In this document: piece after piece, positions 1-6,566 of the stretch
How the letters are laid out: the number at the start of each line of letters is the position of its first letter
Position numbering within the stretch: position 1 is the stretch's first letter
NCBI GenBank assembly: GCA_023446675.1
Contig: JAEXPO010000188.1
Span: 1-7,680, forward strand
Direction: 5' to 3'
DNA length: 7,680 nucleotides
DNA from: Bacillota bacterium
GTDB lineage: Bacteria; Bacillota; Clostridia; DSM-8532
Notes under the pieces: model-generated
What the model was told of the DNA's origin: nothing
Database searches by the model: none
Seen by the model: only the letters and a program-made list of their open reading frames with translations
Program-made: the position numbers and the translations under genes

Positions 1-775
1 GATAAAGGAGAGCGGCCCATTCGTTATCGGAAGCTGACAGACTGCGCCGAAGGGTAATGCCCACTTCACGAATGCCATATTTTCTGCAGATTTGATCGGC
101 CACGTCAACATAGCCGTCACGGTTCAGCCTTCCGGAGACCACATCGGTATCGCTCGCATGAATGCCGAGCACCTTTTCCGCATCCTCTTCATTGGCTATA
201 AGCAAATCAATATCCGGGAGTATTTTTTCCATGCAGTCCCGGGCATCCTTTTGACTCCACATGTTTTTCCGATAATTTAAATCACAGCTTACGGTAAGGC
301 CTTTTTTTCTTGCAAGGCGCACCGCTTCATGGCATACCCCCGGCATGGAGGGACTCAGCGCGGGAGTAATTCCTGTTATATGCATATGAGAAGCATTTTC
401 AAAAATAGCCTCCCAGTCAAAATCCTTGGCGGAGGCCTGGGCTATGGCGCTATGCTTTCTGTCATAGACCACCTTTGAAGCACGCTGGGAGGCTCCCTTT
501 TCAAGATAAAACAAACCCATGCGATCTCCGCCGTAGGCAATGTAATCGGTTCCCACACCGTATTTTTTCAGCATGGCTACACCGACCCTGGCAATATCAT
601 TATCCGGAAGGCGGGTAACAAATTCCGTAGCCATGCCCATAACGGCCAGTGAAACACACACATTAGCTTCGGCGCCCGTATAATTGACGTCAAAGTGCGG
701 GGCTTGTGAAAAGCGCAGATAACCGGGAGGACTTAACCGGACAATAAAGTCTCCGAATCCAATTACTTTTTTCAT
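1..775 (-). CDS. kdgK: 2-keto-3-deoxygluconate kinase, PfkB family (3' end cut by window edge)
   Basis: Predicted cytoplasmic sugar-acid kinase that phosphorylates 2-keto-3-deoxygluconate (KDG) to KDPG with ATP. The ATG at 775-773 opens a frame that runs without a stop through the left edge, giving 258 codons of an expected 320-345. Visible features are an N-terminal strand MKKVIGFGDFIVRLSP, a substrate-side motif TGAEANV at residues 33-39 (PfkB signature 1 region), DLNYR at 165-169 and NEED at 195-198, both typical of KDG kinases in this family. The segment TLRRSLSASDNEWAALLY at 241-258 also resembles Firmicute KDG kinases. The DTxGAGD motif with the catalytic Asp would lie outside the window, so catalytic competence cannot be judged. 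The start is 4 nt after the dhaL stop, with AGAGG at 790-786 inside the end of dhaL, so it is the next gene of the operon. Other PfkB sugar kinases are possible, but the aldolase upstream favours KDG. Confidence 0.88.
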   Translation of the reverse strand, partial: MKKVIGFGDFIVRLSPPGYLRFSQAPHFDVNYTGAEANVCVSLAVMGMATEFVTRLPDNDIARVGVAMLKKYGVGTDYIAYGGDRMGLFYLEKGASQRASKVVYDRKHSAIAQASAKDFDWEAIFENASHMHITGITPALSPSMPGVCHEAVRLARKKGLTVSCDLNYRKNMWSQKDARDCMEKILPDIDLLIANEEDAEKVLGIHASDTDVVSGRLNRDGYVDVADQICRKYGIREVGITLRRSLSASDNEWAALLY

Positions 776-779
776 CGTA

Positions 780-1436
780 CTACAACCTCTTTTTATTCGT
801 TATATATTCATAGCAGCCCAGAAGCATCAGCATGCCCGCGTAAGCCCCCTGATCCGCCACACCTGAGGCTCTGGAGGCAAATACGGCTGCCTTTCCGTAC
901 TTTGGCGCCATATTGCGTGTTGCTTCAACTCCGCTTTGGGCGCTCTCAAGAGCGATCCGGGCAACCTCCTGAAGAGAGACGCCGGAATTGGACAAAAGCG
1001 CTTGGACTGAGCTTTGAGCCGCCGGATGGATAGCGTCAAGCACGGTACGGTCACCGGGCGCACATTTCCCGCGCCTGGCGAGGCCTTCTGCAAAGCCGTT
1101 GAGATAGGCTGAAAATCCATGCGCATCAAGGCAGGGAAGACCGGCTACCGCTTTACCTCCGGACATAATGCCGGAGGCCATAAGTGTACCCATGGTGGAG
1201 GGGACGGCGGATGCCATTCTCATACCCGCTTTTGCAAGGCGCTTCCCCATATCCGGCTCCGCCTCCGCTTCTCTTAACAGCTGGGGCATTAAGCAAAAGC
1301 CTTTTTTCATGGTAAGGCCGAGATCGCCGTCGCCCATCTGTGCATCCATTTCACAAAGACGTTCCGAATAGGCGCTCATAACCTTTCCAATCTGCTCGAA
1401 CAAATCCGGAAGCTCTGTGGCCGTAATTTGGTCCAT
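780..1436 (-). CDS. dhaL: DhaL-type kinase subunit (DAK2 nucleotide-binding domain)
   Basis: Nucleotide-binding subunit of a two-component dihydroxyacetone-type kinase; it pairs with DhaK to phosphorylate a small ketose or aldose in the cytoplasm. With the ATG at 1436 the protein has 218 residues, close to the usual 210. A GTG nine bases upstream is in frame but overlaps the AGGAGG at 1450-1445, so ATG, 8 nt from it, is the likely start. Metal-binding Asp residues are visible in DAQMGDGDLG: D31, D36 and D38. The usual His of GDGDHG is Leu39 here. The nucleotide loop region, ASAVPSTMGTLMASG, differs from the common SSxGGTSG form. The TAG stop at 782-780 is 4 nt from the kdgK start. No DhaM (PTS phosphodonor) is in the window, so the pair may use ATP directly, but this is inference. 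Substrate unknown: triose, ketotetrose or a branched sugar are all possible. Confidence 0.9.
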   Translation of the reverse strand: MDQITATELPDLFEQIGKVMSAYSERLCEMDAQMGDGDLGLTMKKGFCLMPQLLREAEAEPDMGKRLAKAGMRMASAVPSTMGTLMASGIMSGGKAVAGLPCLDAHGFSAYLNGFAEGLARRGKCAPGDRTVLDAIHPAAQSSVQALLSNSGVSLQEVARIALESAQSGVEATRNMAPKYGKAAVFASRASGVADQGAYAGMLMLLGCYEYITNKKRL

Positions 1437-1444
1437 GTATGTCA

Positions 1445-1450
1445 CCTCCT
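1445..1450 (-). promoter_or_regulatory. Ribosome binding site that fixes the dhaL start
   Basis: AGGAGG on the minus strand, 8 nt before ATG 1436-1434. It overlaps the dhaK stop codon (TAG at 1451-1449) and also the in-frame GTG at 1445, which excludes that GTG as the start. The overlap suggests translational coupling of dhaK and dhaL. Confidence 0.85.
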
Positions 1451-2441
1451 ATATCTGTGTGTAAAAGGGTGTGCTGCAAGGCGCGTCGATAAGCCTTTTC
1501 AGCTCTCCGTCAAGAAGGAGAAGGCTTATGGAGGCTCCCGCCATTTCCATGGAGGTTGCGTATTCACCTACAAAAGTACGGTATATCCGAATCGACCTGT
1601 CCGTGAGATAACGGCTCACACTGCCATTTAACAGATACAGCTCCTCAAGCGAGGTAGCGCCCAGGCCGTTAATCAGTACGGCCACCTCGCTGCCTTGCGA
1701 AAGGGGCATATCCCGGAGAATCGTTTCAAGGGATTCCCGGGCCAGCTCATCGGCGCTTTTAATGGGGCCGTTCCATATACCCGGCTCACCGTGTATTCCC
1801 ATTCCCATTGCCATTTCATTGTCTTTAAGGGTAAAATTGGGCTTGCCAACCTCGGGAATGATACAGGGGGAGAAGGCGAAGCCAACGGTTCTTGAGTTTT
1901 CCTTAGCCTTCCCGGCCGCTGCCAGAACCTCGTCCAGATCTGCCAGTTCGGCGGCCCTGGCACCGGCGCATTTATACATGAAAAAGATACCCGCAACGCC
2001 CCGCCGCCTGGAGGGATCCGAGGATGAGTTGACATCGTCGGATCCGACAATGGAGCGTGTGGGGATATCCGAAAGCTCGCACAGCTCGGAGGCCATATCA
2101 AAGTTCATAATATCCCCGGTATAGTTTCCGTAGAGGTAAAGAATACCGGCACCGGCCTCCACCGCACGGCTGACTTCAAAAATCTGCTCGGCGGAGGGAG
2201 ACTGGAAAACACCTCCAACCCCGCAGCCATCCATAAGCCCTTCCCCCACATAGCCTAAAAACAGGGGTAAATGCCCGGTTCCTCCGCCTGAGACAATGGC
2301 GACCTTGCCGGGCTTCTTTATGGCAGTGCAGTAGCAGCGCAGGTCATTGTTAACATATTTTACTATGCCGGGATGAGCGGCATAGATTCCTTTGAGCATG
2401 TCATCGGTATAGCTTTCGGCATGGTTCATGATTTTCTTCAA
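1449..2441 (-). CDS. dhaK: DhaK-type kinase subunit (DAK1 substrate-binding domain), TTG start
   Basis: Substrate-binding subunit that, with DhaL, phosphorylates dihydroxyacetone or a related small carbonyl sugar. The best start is TTG at 2441-2439, giving 330 residues beginning MKKIMNHAESYTDDML, which matches the N-terminus and length of the family. Reading further upstream would start inside the preceding aldolase gene. Motifs in order: GGGTGHLP at 52-59 (substrate loop; His57 is equivalent to the His near 56 of E. coli DhaK), GDIMNFD at 109-115 with Asp110, the base position, and GMGIHGEPG at 213-221 with His217, equivalent to His218, which binds the substrate covalently. The usual GHEP is GHLP, and the following stretch (LFLGYVGEGLMDGCGVGGVF) differs from classical DhaK, so the substrate may not be dihydroxyacetone. 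D- or L-erythrulose kinases and apulose kinase also belong to this superfamily. The gene starts 16 nt after the aldolase stop and overlaps the dhaL ribosome binding site. Confidence 0.9.
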   Translation of the reverse strand: MKKIMNHAESYTDDMLKGIYAAHPGIVKYVNNDLRCYCTAIKKPGKVAIVSGGGTGHLPLFLGYVGEGLMDGCGVGGVFQSPSAEQIFEVSRAVEAGAGILYLYGNYTGDIMNFDMASELCELSDIPTRSIVGSDDVNSSSDPSRRRGVAGIFFMYKCAGARAAELADLDEVLAAAGKAKENSRTVGFAFSPCIIPEVGKPNFTLKDNEMAMGMGIHGEPGIWNGPIKSADELARESLETILRDMPLSQGSEVAVLINGLGATSLEELYLLNGSVSRYLTDRSIRIYRTFVGEYATSMEMAGASISLLLLDGELKRLIDAPCSTPFYTQI

Positions 2442-2451
2442 ATTAATACAG

Positions 2452-2457
2452 CTCCTT
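2452..2457 (-). promoter_or_regulatory. Ribosome binding site that fixes the TTG start of dhaK
   Basis: AAGGAG on the minus strand, 10 nt before TTG 2441-2439 and directly next to the TGA stop of the aldolase gene (2460-2458). There is no ribosome binding site in good position for the longer upstream reading. This supports the TTG start and termination-reinitiation coupling. Confidence 0.8.
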
Positions 2458-3423
2458 TCAGGTTTTTCTGAGGAGGTGAACGGCAAAGCCTCCCACTTCC
2501 TCCTGGAGATAAGCCGCTACCATAACGCCCTTTGTGTTAATGTTCTTAAATTCTTCTCTTATGGGGATTCCTTTGCTCTCAAGGTAATAAACGGCTCTTT
2601 CCACCGAATGGGTGCCGATGGCAATATGGCCCTTTTCACCGGGAAACGGGATTTTGCAGCTTTCAAGTACAGTTCCGGCAAAGTCGGATCTTCCGCCTGC
2701 CTTGTAGGGCAGATCGAAAATGTGGGCAAAGCGCTGAGCGACAGCGGCGCCTTCTCCGGCGCCGGCATTGTTGAGGCCTATATGGGCCAGATGAAAGCCG
2801 TGCACTGTGCGCACCGCTTCTTTGCACAGCGCCGTAATGCCGTTCCAGTCTTCCTTTTCCACCAATGCCGCCGGTGCCATGAAGCTTCCTCCAACTGCCG
2901 CAACAGCATCACAGGCCATGTATTCCGGCAAATTCTTAAAGCTTATTCCGGACGTAGCGATAAAGCGTATCTTTTGATAAGGCCCGCAAAGCTCCCTGAC
3001 CATGGGCACGCCGCCCAGCTTTTCAGCGGGAAAAAATTTGAACACATCCAGTCCCAGTGCCATAGCTCCCTCAATTTCCGTGGGAGTTGCGCAGCCCGGG
3101 AGAACAGAAAGCCCCTTATTCAGACAATGCCTTACTACCTCAGGATTGAAGCCGGGAGTTACGATAAAATCGGCTCCGGCAGCCTGGGCTTCCTCAGCCT
3201 GGGCAACGGATAGTACGGTTCCGGCTCCCGCCAGCATATGAGGATATCTTTTTTTTATACGGGCAAGAGACGCGAGAGATGTTTCGTTTCTCAGCGTTAC
3301 CTCGATAAGGGGCAGCCCGCCCGCCTGCAGGGCCTGGGCCAGAGGCTCCGCAGCCGCTTCGAAGGGTATGTTGATTACAGGCACCACACCAAACAGCGCG
3401 ATCCTTTCCAAAACGTTTTCCAT
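2458..3423 (-). CDS. KDPG-type aldolase fused to a C-terminal VOC (glyoxalase-like) domain
   Basis: Predicted cytoplasmic class I aldolase that splits 2-keto-3-deoxy-6-phosphogluconate into pyruvate and glyceraldehyde-3-phosphate, possibly also 4-hydroxy-2-oxoglutarate. The protein has 321 residues against about 205-215 for a single-domain Eda. Residues 1-205 form the TIM-barrel aldolase: IEVTLR at 40-45 with catalytic Glu41, GAGTVL at 66-71, PGCATPTE at 109-116, and FKFFPAE at 128-134 with Lys129 as Schiff-base lysine. The phosphate-site segment reads IATSGIS at 155-161, where E. coli has PTGGIS. Residues 210-321 form an added domain with HIGLNNA near 214, GHIAIGT at 265-271, ERAVYYLESKG at 275-285 and GGFAVHLL at 311-318, typical of VOC/glyoxalase folds. 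Its role is unknown; I recall the same fusion in Clostridia annotated as keto-deoxy-phosphogluconate aldolase. The start ATG follows an AGAGGG and lies 23 nt after the tctA stop. It sits in one operon with KDG kinase, the enzyme that would make its substrate. Confidence 0.9.
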   Translation of the reverse strand: MENVLERIALFGVVPVINIPFEAAAEPLAQALQAGGLPLIEVTLRNETSLASLARIKKRYPHMLAGAGTVLSVAQAEEAQAAGADFIVTPGFNPEVVRHCLNKGLSVLPGCATPTEIEGAMALGLDVFKFFPAEKLGGVPMVRELCGPYQKIRFIATSGISFKNLPEYMACDAVAAVGGSFMAPAALVEKEDWNGITALCKEAVRTVHGFHLAHIGLNNAGAGEGAAVAQRFAHIFDLPYKAGGRSDFAGTVLESCKIPFPGEKGHIAIGTHSVERAVYYLESKGIPIREEFKNINTKGVMVAAYLQEEVGGFAVHLLRKT

Positions 3424-3446
3424 GATGAACCCTCTTTCTTCCTTTG

Positions 3447-4973
3447 TCAGTTGGAAGCCGACGACTTGGCGGCATCTTTTTTGAATAGAAGCTTTATTAA
3501 CGGGAGAATAAATGTTCCCGCTACAAGCAGAAGCAGAATAAGTGAAACCGGCCGGGTTACAAAAATGGCTAAGCTTCCGTGGGACATTACCAGTGCGCGC
3601 CTGAAGTTTGATTCAAGCATTCCTCCTAGAAGCAGGCCGAGTATAAAGGGACCGTTGGGGAAGCCGTAAATTTTAAACAGAAGGCCTAAAAGCGCTGCGA
3701 TAAACATGATGATGACGTCGAAGAAATTGTTGTTGAGAGCAAAGGAGCCTACGATGCACAGTATGGAAACCGCAGCCCACACGGTTGGCTGGGAAACATT
3801 GAGAAATTTAGCAGACGCTTTGGCTGTTAAAAGGCCAAACGCGAGAAAGGCAATATTGGATAAGACCATAAGAATCATTATTTGTGCCGTAAAGGGTGCG
3901 TTTTCAGTAAACATTTTTATTCCGGGCTGCATGCCGTACATGGTAAGGGATCCTATAAGTATGGCAGTAACGGCGTCCCCCGGTATACCCAAGGTGAGCA
4001 TGGTGGTCATGGCGCCGCCGATGACGCCGTTGTTGGCCGTGGAGCTGACTGCAAGCCCCTCAATGGAGCCTTTTCCGTATTCCTCGGGATGCTTGCTGGT
4101 TTTTTTGCTGTTGCCCCAGCAGATGATGGAGGCGATATCTCCGCCTGCCGCGGGTATGGCGCCGATGATGGTGGCGATAAATGCGGCTGCCAGGCAGCGT
4201 GGAGTCAGCTTTCTCATTTCCTTTGCAGTGGGCAGAATACGGCCCAGCTGTAAATTAACCTTCCGGGCTTCCAGATCCTGCTGCTCCTGGCCGCGCCTTC
4301 TTTCATAAATCTGAAAAAGAACCTCCCCAATGCCGAACATGCCGATCATAACCGGTATGAAGGACACGCCGGAAAGAAGTGAGGTTTGTCCAAGAGTGAA
4401 CCGCTTAACGCTTAATATGGGGTCAAGCCCAATCGTGGAAAGCAGCATGCCTGCCACGCCTGTGATAAGGCCTTTAAGTATGTCGCCGCCGGAAACCGCA
4501 ATCATCATGCTTAAGCCGAACATCGCCAAAAGACAATATTCCGTGGGCCCAAAGGTGACGGTAAATTTGGCGATGGGATTTGCAAAAAGAATAAGGCAGA
4601 ATATGCTGAAGAGTCCGCCGATAGCAGAAAAAATAACATTTATGCCAAGGGCCAGTCCGCCCTTGCCCTGCTTATACAGGGCATACCCGTCAAAGGTTTG
4701 AGTAATGGACGCGGGCGTTCCCGGCGTATTAACAATGATGGCTGAAATGCCTCCGGCAAAAATAGCGGCATTCCATAACCCCATAAGCATGGCGAATCCG
4801 TCTGTGGGGGAAAACCAGAAGGTGATGGGGGTGAGAATGGCCACGCCCATGGTGGCGGATAAGCCGGGAAGCGCGCCGATAACTGTTCCGATTAATACGC
4901 CCGCGCACAGGAAAAATAAAACGGACGGTTTAAAAAGCTCCTGTAAGGCTTGAAGCCAAACGGCTGATGTCAT
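3447..4973 (-). CDS. tctA: Tripartite tricarboxylate transporter, large membrane subunit TctA
   Basis: Large permease subunit of a TTT transporter, which moves a carboxylate delivered by TctC across the cytoplasmic membrane using an ion gradient. The 508 residues match the family's usual 500 or so. The protein is almost entirely hydrophobic helices with short loops. Family motifs visible: GALPGL at 33-38 followed by SATMGVAILTPITF, NTPGTPASITQTFDGY around residues 82-97, and a second-half pattern LGIPGDAVTAILIGSL near 328-343, which reflects the internal duplication of TctA. A soluble loop rich in charged residues lies mid-protein (around 225-255). The ATG at 4973 follows AAGGAG at 4989-4984 with 10 nt spacing, and this site overlaps the tctB stop. 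The ligand class (citrate-like, sugar acid or aromatic acid) cannot be read from TctA; the neighbouring sugar-acid enzymes suggest a sugar acid. Confidence 0.95.
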   Translation of the reverse strand: MTSAVWLQALQELFKPSVLFFLCAGVLIGTVIGALPGLSATMGVAILTPITFWFSPTDGFAMLMGLWNAAIFAGGISAIIVNTPGTPASITQTFDGYALYKQGKGGLALGINVIFSAIGGLFSIFCLILFANPIAKFTVTFGPTEYCLLAMFGLSMMIAVSGGDILKGLITGVAGMLLSTIGLDPILSVKRFTLGQTSLLSGVSFIPVMIGMFGIGEVLFQIYERRRGQEQQDLEARKVNLQLGRILPTAKEMRKLTPRCLAAAFIATIIGAIPAAGGDIASIICWGNSKKTSKHPEEYGKGSIEGLAVSSTANNGVIGGAMTTMLTLGIPGDAVTAILIGSLTMYGMQPGIKMFTENAPFTAQIMILMVLSNIAFLAFGLLTAKASAKFLNVSQPTVWAAVSILCIVGSFALNNNFFDVIIMFIAALLGLLFKIYGFPNGPFILGLLLGGMLESNFRRALVMSHGSLAIFVTRPVSLILLLLVAGTFILPLIKLLFKKDAAKSSASN

Positions 4974-4988
4974 ATTATACCATCTCCT

Positions 4989-5453
4989 TTAAATTCCAAA
5001 TTGAATGGAAAAGCCAAGTGAAAACACCACATAGATAAATGCTGCGAAGGATGCCGAATAAATAAGAGTAAATTTCCAGGTCCGTTCAAAGATGCGGTTA
5101 AAATAAATATTCAAAAGCAATATCCCAATGATAAACAGGTGGGTCAGCTGCCAGAAAATAAAAAAGACAACAAGCCCCGCCACTGTCAGTGCCAGAATAC
5201 GCATATTTTTCTTAGTCTCCGCATTGAGCCGGATATACTGGACGCCGCCTTTTTGTCTGATTCCCTTAATGAGAAGAATAACGCCTAAAAGGACAATAAC
5301 AGACGCAAGCAGTATCGGAAAGAAGCCCGCTCCGGGAACTCCGTCCGAGGTTGTCGACCCAATATTTAAGTTATGCCCTGTCAGTGTGGCTATTGCAAAA
5401 AGCAACCCAAACACGACAGTCGTTAATCCGGGTACGGTATCTCCTTTATGCAT
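4989..5453 (-). CDS. tctB: Tripartite tricarboxylate transporter, small membrane subunit TctB
   Basis: Small membrane subunit of the same TTT transporter. The preferred start, ATG at 5453-5451, gives 154 residues, typical for the family (about 140-180); a TTG at 5459 is in frame but only one base from the ribosome binding site. Four hydrophobic segments are visible at about 10-26, 44-62, 86-115 and 128-150. The motif PGAGFFP at residues 40-46, before the second segment, is characteristic of TctB. Sequence similarity in this family is low, so the call rests on the motif, topology and position between tctC and tctA. Its translation may be influenced by the hairpin just upstream. Confidence 0.92.
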   Translation of the reverse strand: MHKGDTVPGLTTVVFGLLFAIATLTGHNLNIGSTTSDGVPGAGFFPILLASVIVLLGVILLIKGIRQKGGVQYIRLNAETKKNMRILALTVAGLVVFFIFWQLTHLFIIGILLLNIYFNRIFERTWKFTLIYSASFAAFIYVVFSLGFSIQFGI

Positions 5454-5460
5454 AAACAAT

Positions 5461-5467
5461 CTCCTTT
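5461..5467 (-). promoter_or_regulatory. Ribosome binding site that fixes the tctB start
   Basis: AAAGGAG on the minus strand with 7 nt to ATG 5453-5451. The alternative TTG at 5459-5457 is only 1 nt away and cannot be used from this site. The base of the upstream hairpin ends within 1-2 nt of it. Confidence 0.8.
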
Positions 5468-5468
5468 G

Positions 5469-5512
5469 CCGAAAATGGCATCTGAGCTGCGCAGGCAGCT
5501 CAGATGCTTCGG
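5469..5512 (-). other. Intercistronic RNA hairpin between tctC and tctB
   Basis: A perfect 13-bp inverted repeat: GCATCTGAGCTGC (5507-5495 on the minus strand), a 4-nt loop CTGC (5494-5491) and GCAGCTCAGATGC (5490-5478). A further five pairs (CCGAA at 5512-5508 with TTCGG at 5473-5469) can form below it across a 4-nt bulge. The T run after the main stem is only four bases (CATTTTC), so it looks like a weak terminator or an mRNA 3'-end stabiliser rather than a full stop, since tctB and tctA must be transcribed from the same message. Such hairpins after binding-protein genes are known, as at malE-malF, and keep the binding protein in excess. The exact mode here is inferred. Confidence 0.8.
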
Positions 5513-5529
5513 GTGATTTGATGGGCGGC

Positions 5530-6504
5530 TTACTTTGAGACTATTCCAAGCTTTGGAATAAGGTCTGCAAAATAGGCAAGGTCCTTGGCGGCCTGAGTGT
5601 CCATATCGGCTCCGCTAAGGTAGGCGTGTTCAAATCCGCGCTCGGACAAAAGCTTTTTAACCGCGTCGGATTCGATAGCTGTTTTTGCAGCCTCGTCGAG
5701 TATTTTTACAATGTTGTCGGGAGTGTCCTTGGGTACGGCGAAGCCGCCCCAACCCTGAATGGTTACATCAATGCCCAATTCAGCTGCTGTCTTAACGTCG
5801 GGAACAACGGAGGAGCGGTTTTCTCCTAATACGGCAAGTACACGGAAATCACCGGAATCCACATTGTTTTTAACCTCAGAGGGGCTTACGGTTACAGCTT
5901 GAATGTTTCCTCCAAGGAGAGCGGCAACCGCCGGGGATGCTCCGTCAAAGGGTACGTGTGTAAATTGAACATCGCACTCCTGCTCAATTGACGCTGCGGC
6001 AATTTGCCAGATGGAGCCGGTACCGGAGTTGCCGACCTGAATTTCGCCCGGATGCTCCTTGGCATAGGCTAAAAATTCATCCAGAGTTTGCCAGGGACTG
6101 TCGGCCCGTACCGTAACCGCTGCCGGAATGGTCATAGCCCTTCCGATAAAACGGAAATCCTCAGTCGAAAGATCCGTAAAGCCCAAAGCCTTAATCATGG
6201 TGGATTCCACCGGCATATAGGCAATGGTATAGCCGTCGGCCTTGCTGGAACGAACCTGCTCCAGTCCAACCGATCCGGAGGCGCCGGTGACATTGGTAAC
6301 AAGTATTTTTGTGCCCAGGGATTTTTCAAGCTCAGACGCGAAAATGCGTGCTGTCGTATCCGATGCGCCACCTGCCGCATATGGGACGACAATGGTTACC
6401 TGGCGTTTGCCCGGGTAGCTGTTGCTGGCGGCGGTAGTACAGCCCGCCATGGCGGCCATCATAACAACCGCTGTGGATAATGCAATCCATTTTTTGAGTT
6501 TCAT
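5530..6504 (-). CDS. tctC: TTT transporter substrate-binding lipoprotein TctC (Bug family)
   Basis: Extracytoplasmic solute-binding protein that captures a carboxylate and hands it to TctA/TctB. The 324 residues agree with the family (about 300-330). It begins with a positively charged n-region MKLKKW, a hydrophobic stretch and a lipobox MAGC with Cys22, so the mature protein is predicted to be lipid-anchored on the outer face of the membrane, as expected for a Gram-positive cell. The mature start has YPGKRQVTIVVPYAAGGASD (30-49), the hallmark TctC opening with the ligand-binding loop, and GASGSVG at 74-80, the second conserved loop contacting the carboxylate. The ATG at 6504 is preceded by GGAGG at 6515-6511 with 6 nt spacing. 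The specific ligand cannot be predicted: Bug proteins bind many dicarboxylates, sugar acids and amino acids. Confidence 0.95.
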   Translation of the reverse strand: MKLKKWIALSTAVVMMAAMAGCTTAASNSYPGKRQVTIVVPYAAGGASDTTARIFASELEKSLGTKILVTNVTGASGSVGLEQVRSSKADGYTIAYMPVESTMIKALGFTDLSTEDFRFIGRAMTIPAAVTVRADSPWQTLDEFLAYAKEHPGEIQVGNSGTGSIWQIAAASIEQECDVQFTHVPFDGASPAVAALLGGNIQAVTVSPSEVKNNVDSGDFRVLAVLGENRSSVVPDVKTAAELGIDVTIQGWGGFAVPKDTPDNIVKILDEAAKTAIESDAVKKLLSERGFEHAYLSGADMDTQAAKDLAYFADLIPKLGIVSK

Positions 6505-6566
6505 AAATTTCCTCCCCTTTTTCGGTTTATTTAAAAATTTTATAAAGCGTTTAAGGAAATGGCGTG

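Noticed and set aside
2439..2486. Upstream extension of dhaK to 2486 (15 extra residues)
   Set aside because: The extension lies inside the end of the aldolase gene, has no ribosome binding site, and the TTG at 2441 with AAGGAG restores the family's usual N-terminus and length.
2428..3213. Long plus-strand open frame (261 codons) antisense to the aldolase gene
   Set aside because: It is a shadow of a well-supported gene on the other strand, has no ribosome binding site in good position, and its translation shows no recognisable domain.
3408..3421. CCAAAACGTTTTCC, similar to a catabolite-responsive (cre) site at the start of the aldolase gene
   Set aside because: The core AAAACGTTTT is palindromic, but about three fixed positions of the cre consensus are wrong and it codes for the first residues of the aldolase.
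3706..4308. Plus-strand open frame of 200 codons antisense to tctA
   Set aside because: It lies wholly inside the conserved TctA coding sequence, reads as low-complexity Met/Pro/Ala-rich sequence, and no promoter or ribosome binding site supports it.
5478..5507. Hairpin read as the end of a separate tctC transcript
   Set aside because: Only four T residues follow the stem and no promoter is visible before tctB, so a complete stop would leave tctB and tctA unexpressed; partial termination or mRNA stabilisation fits better.
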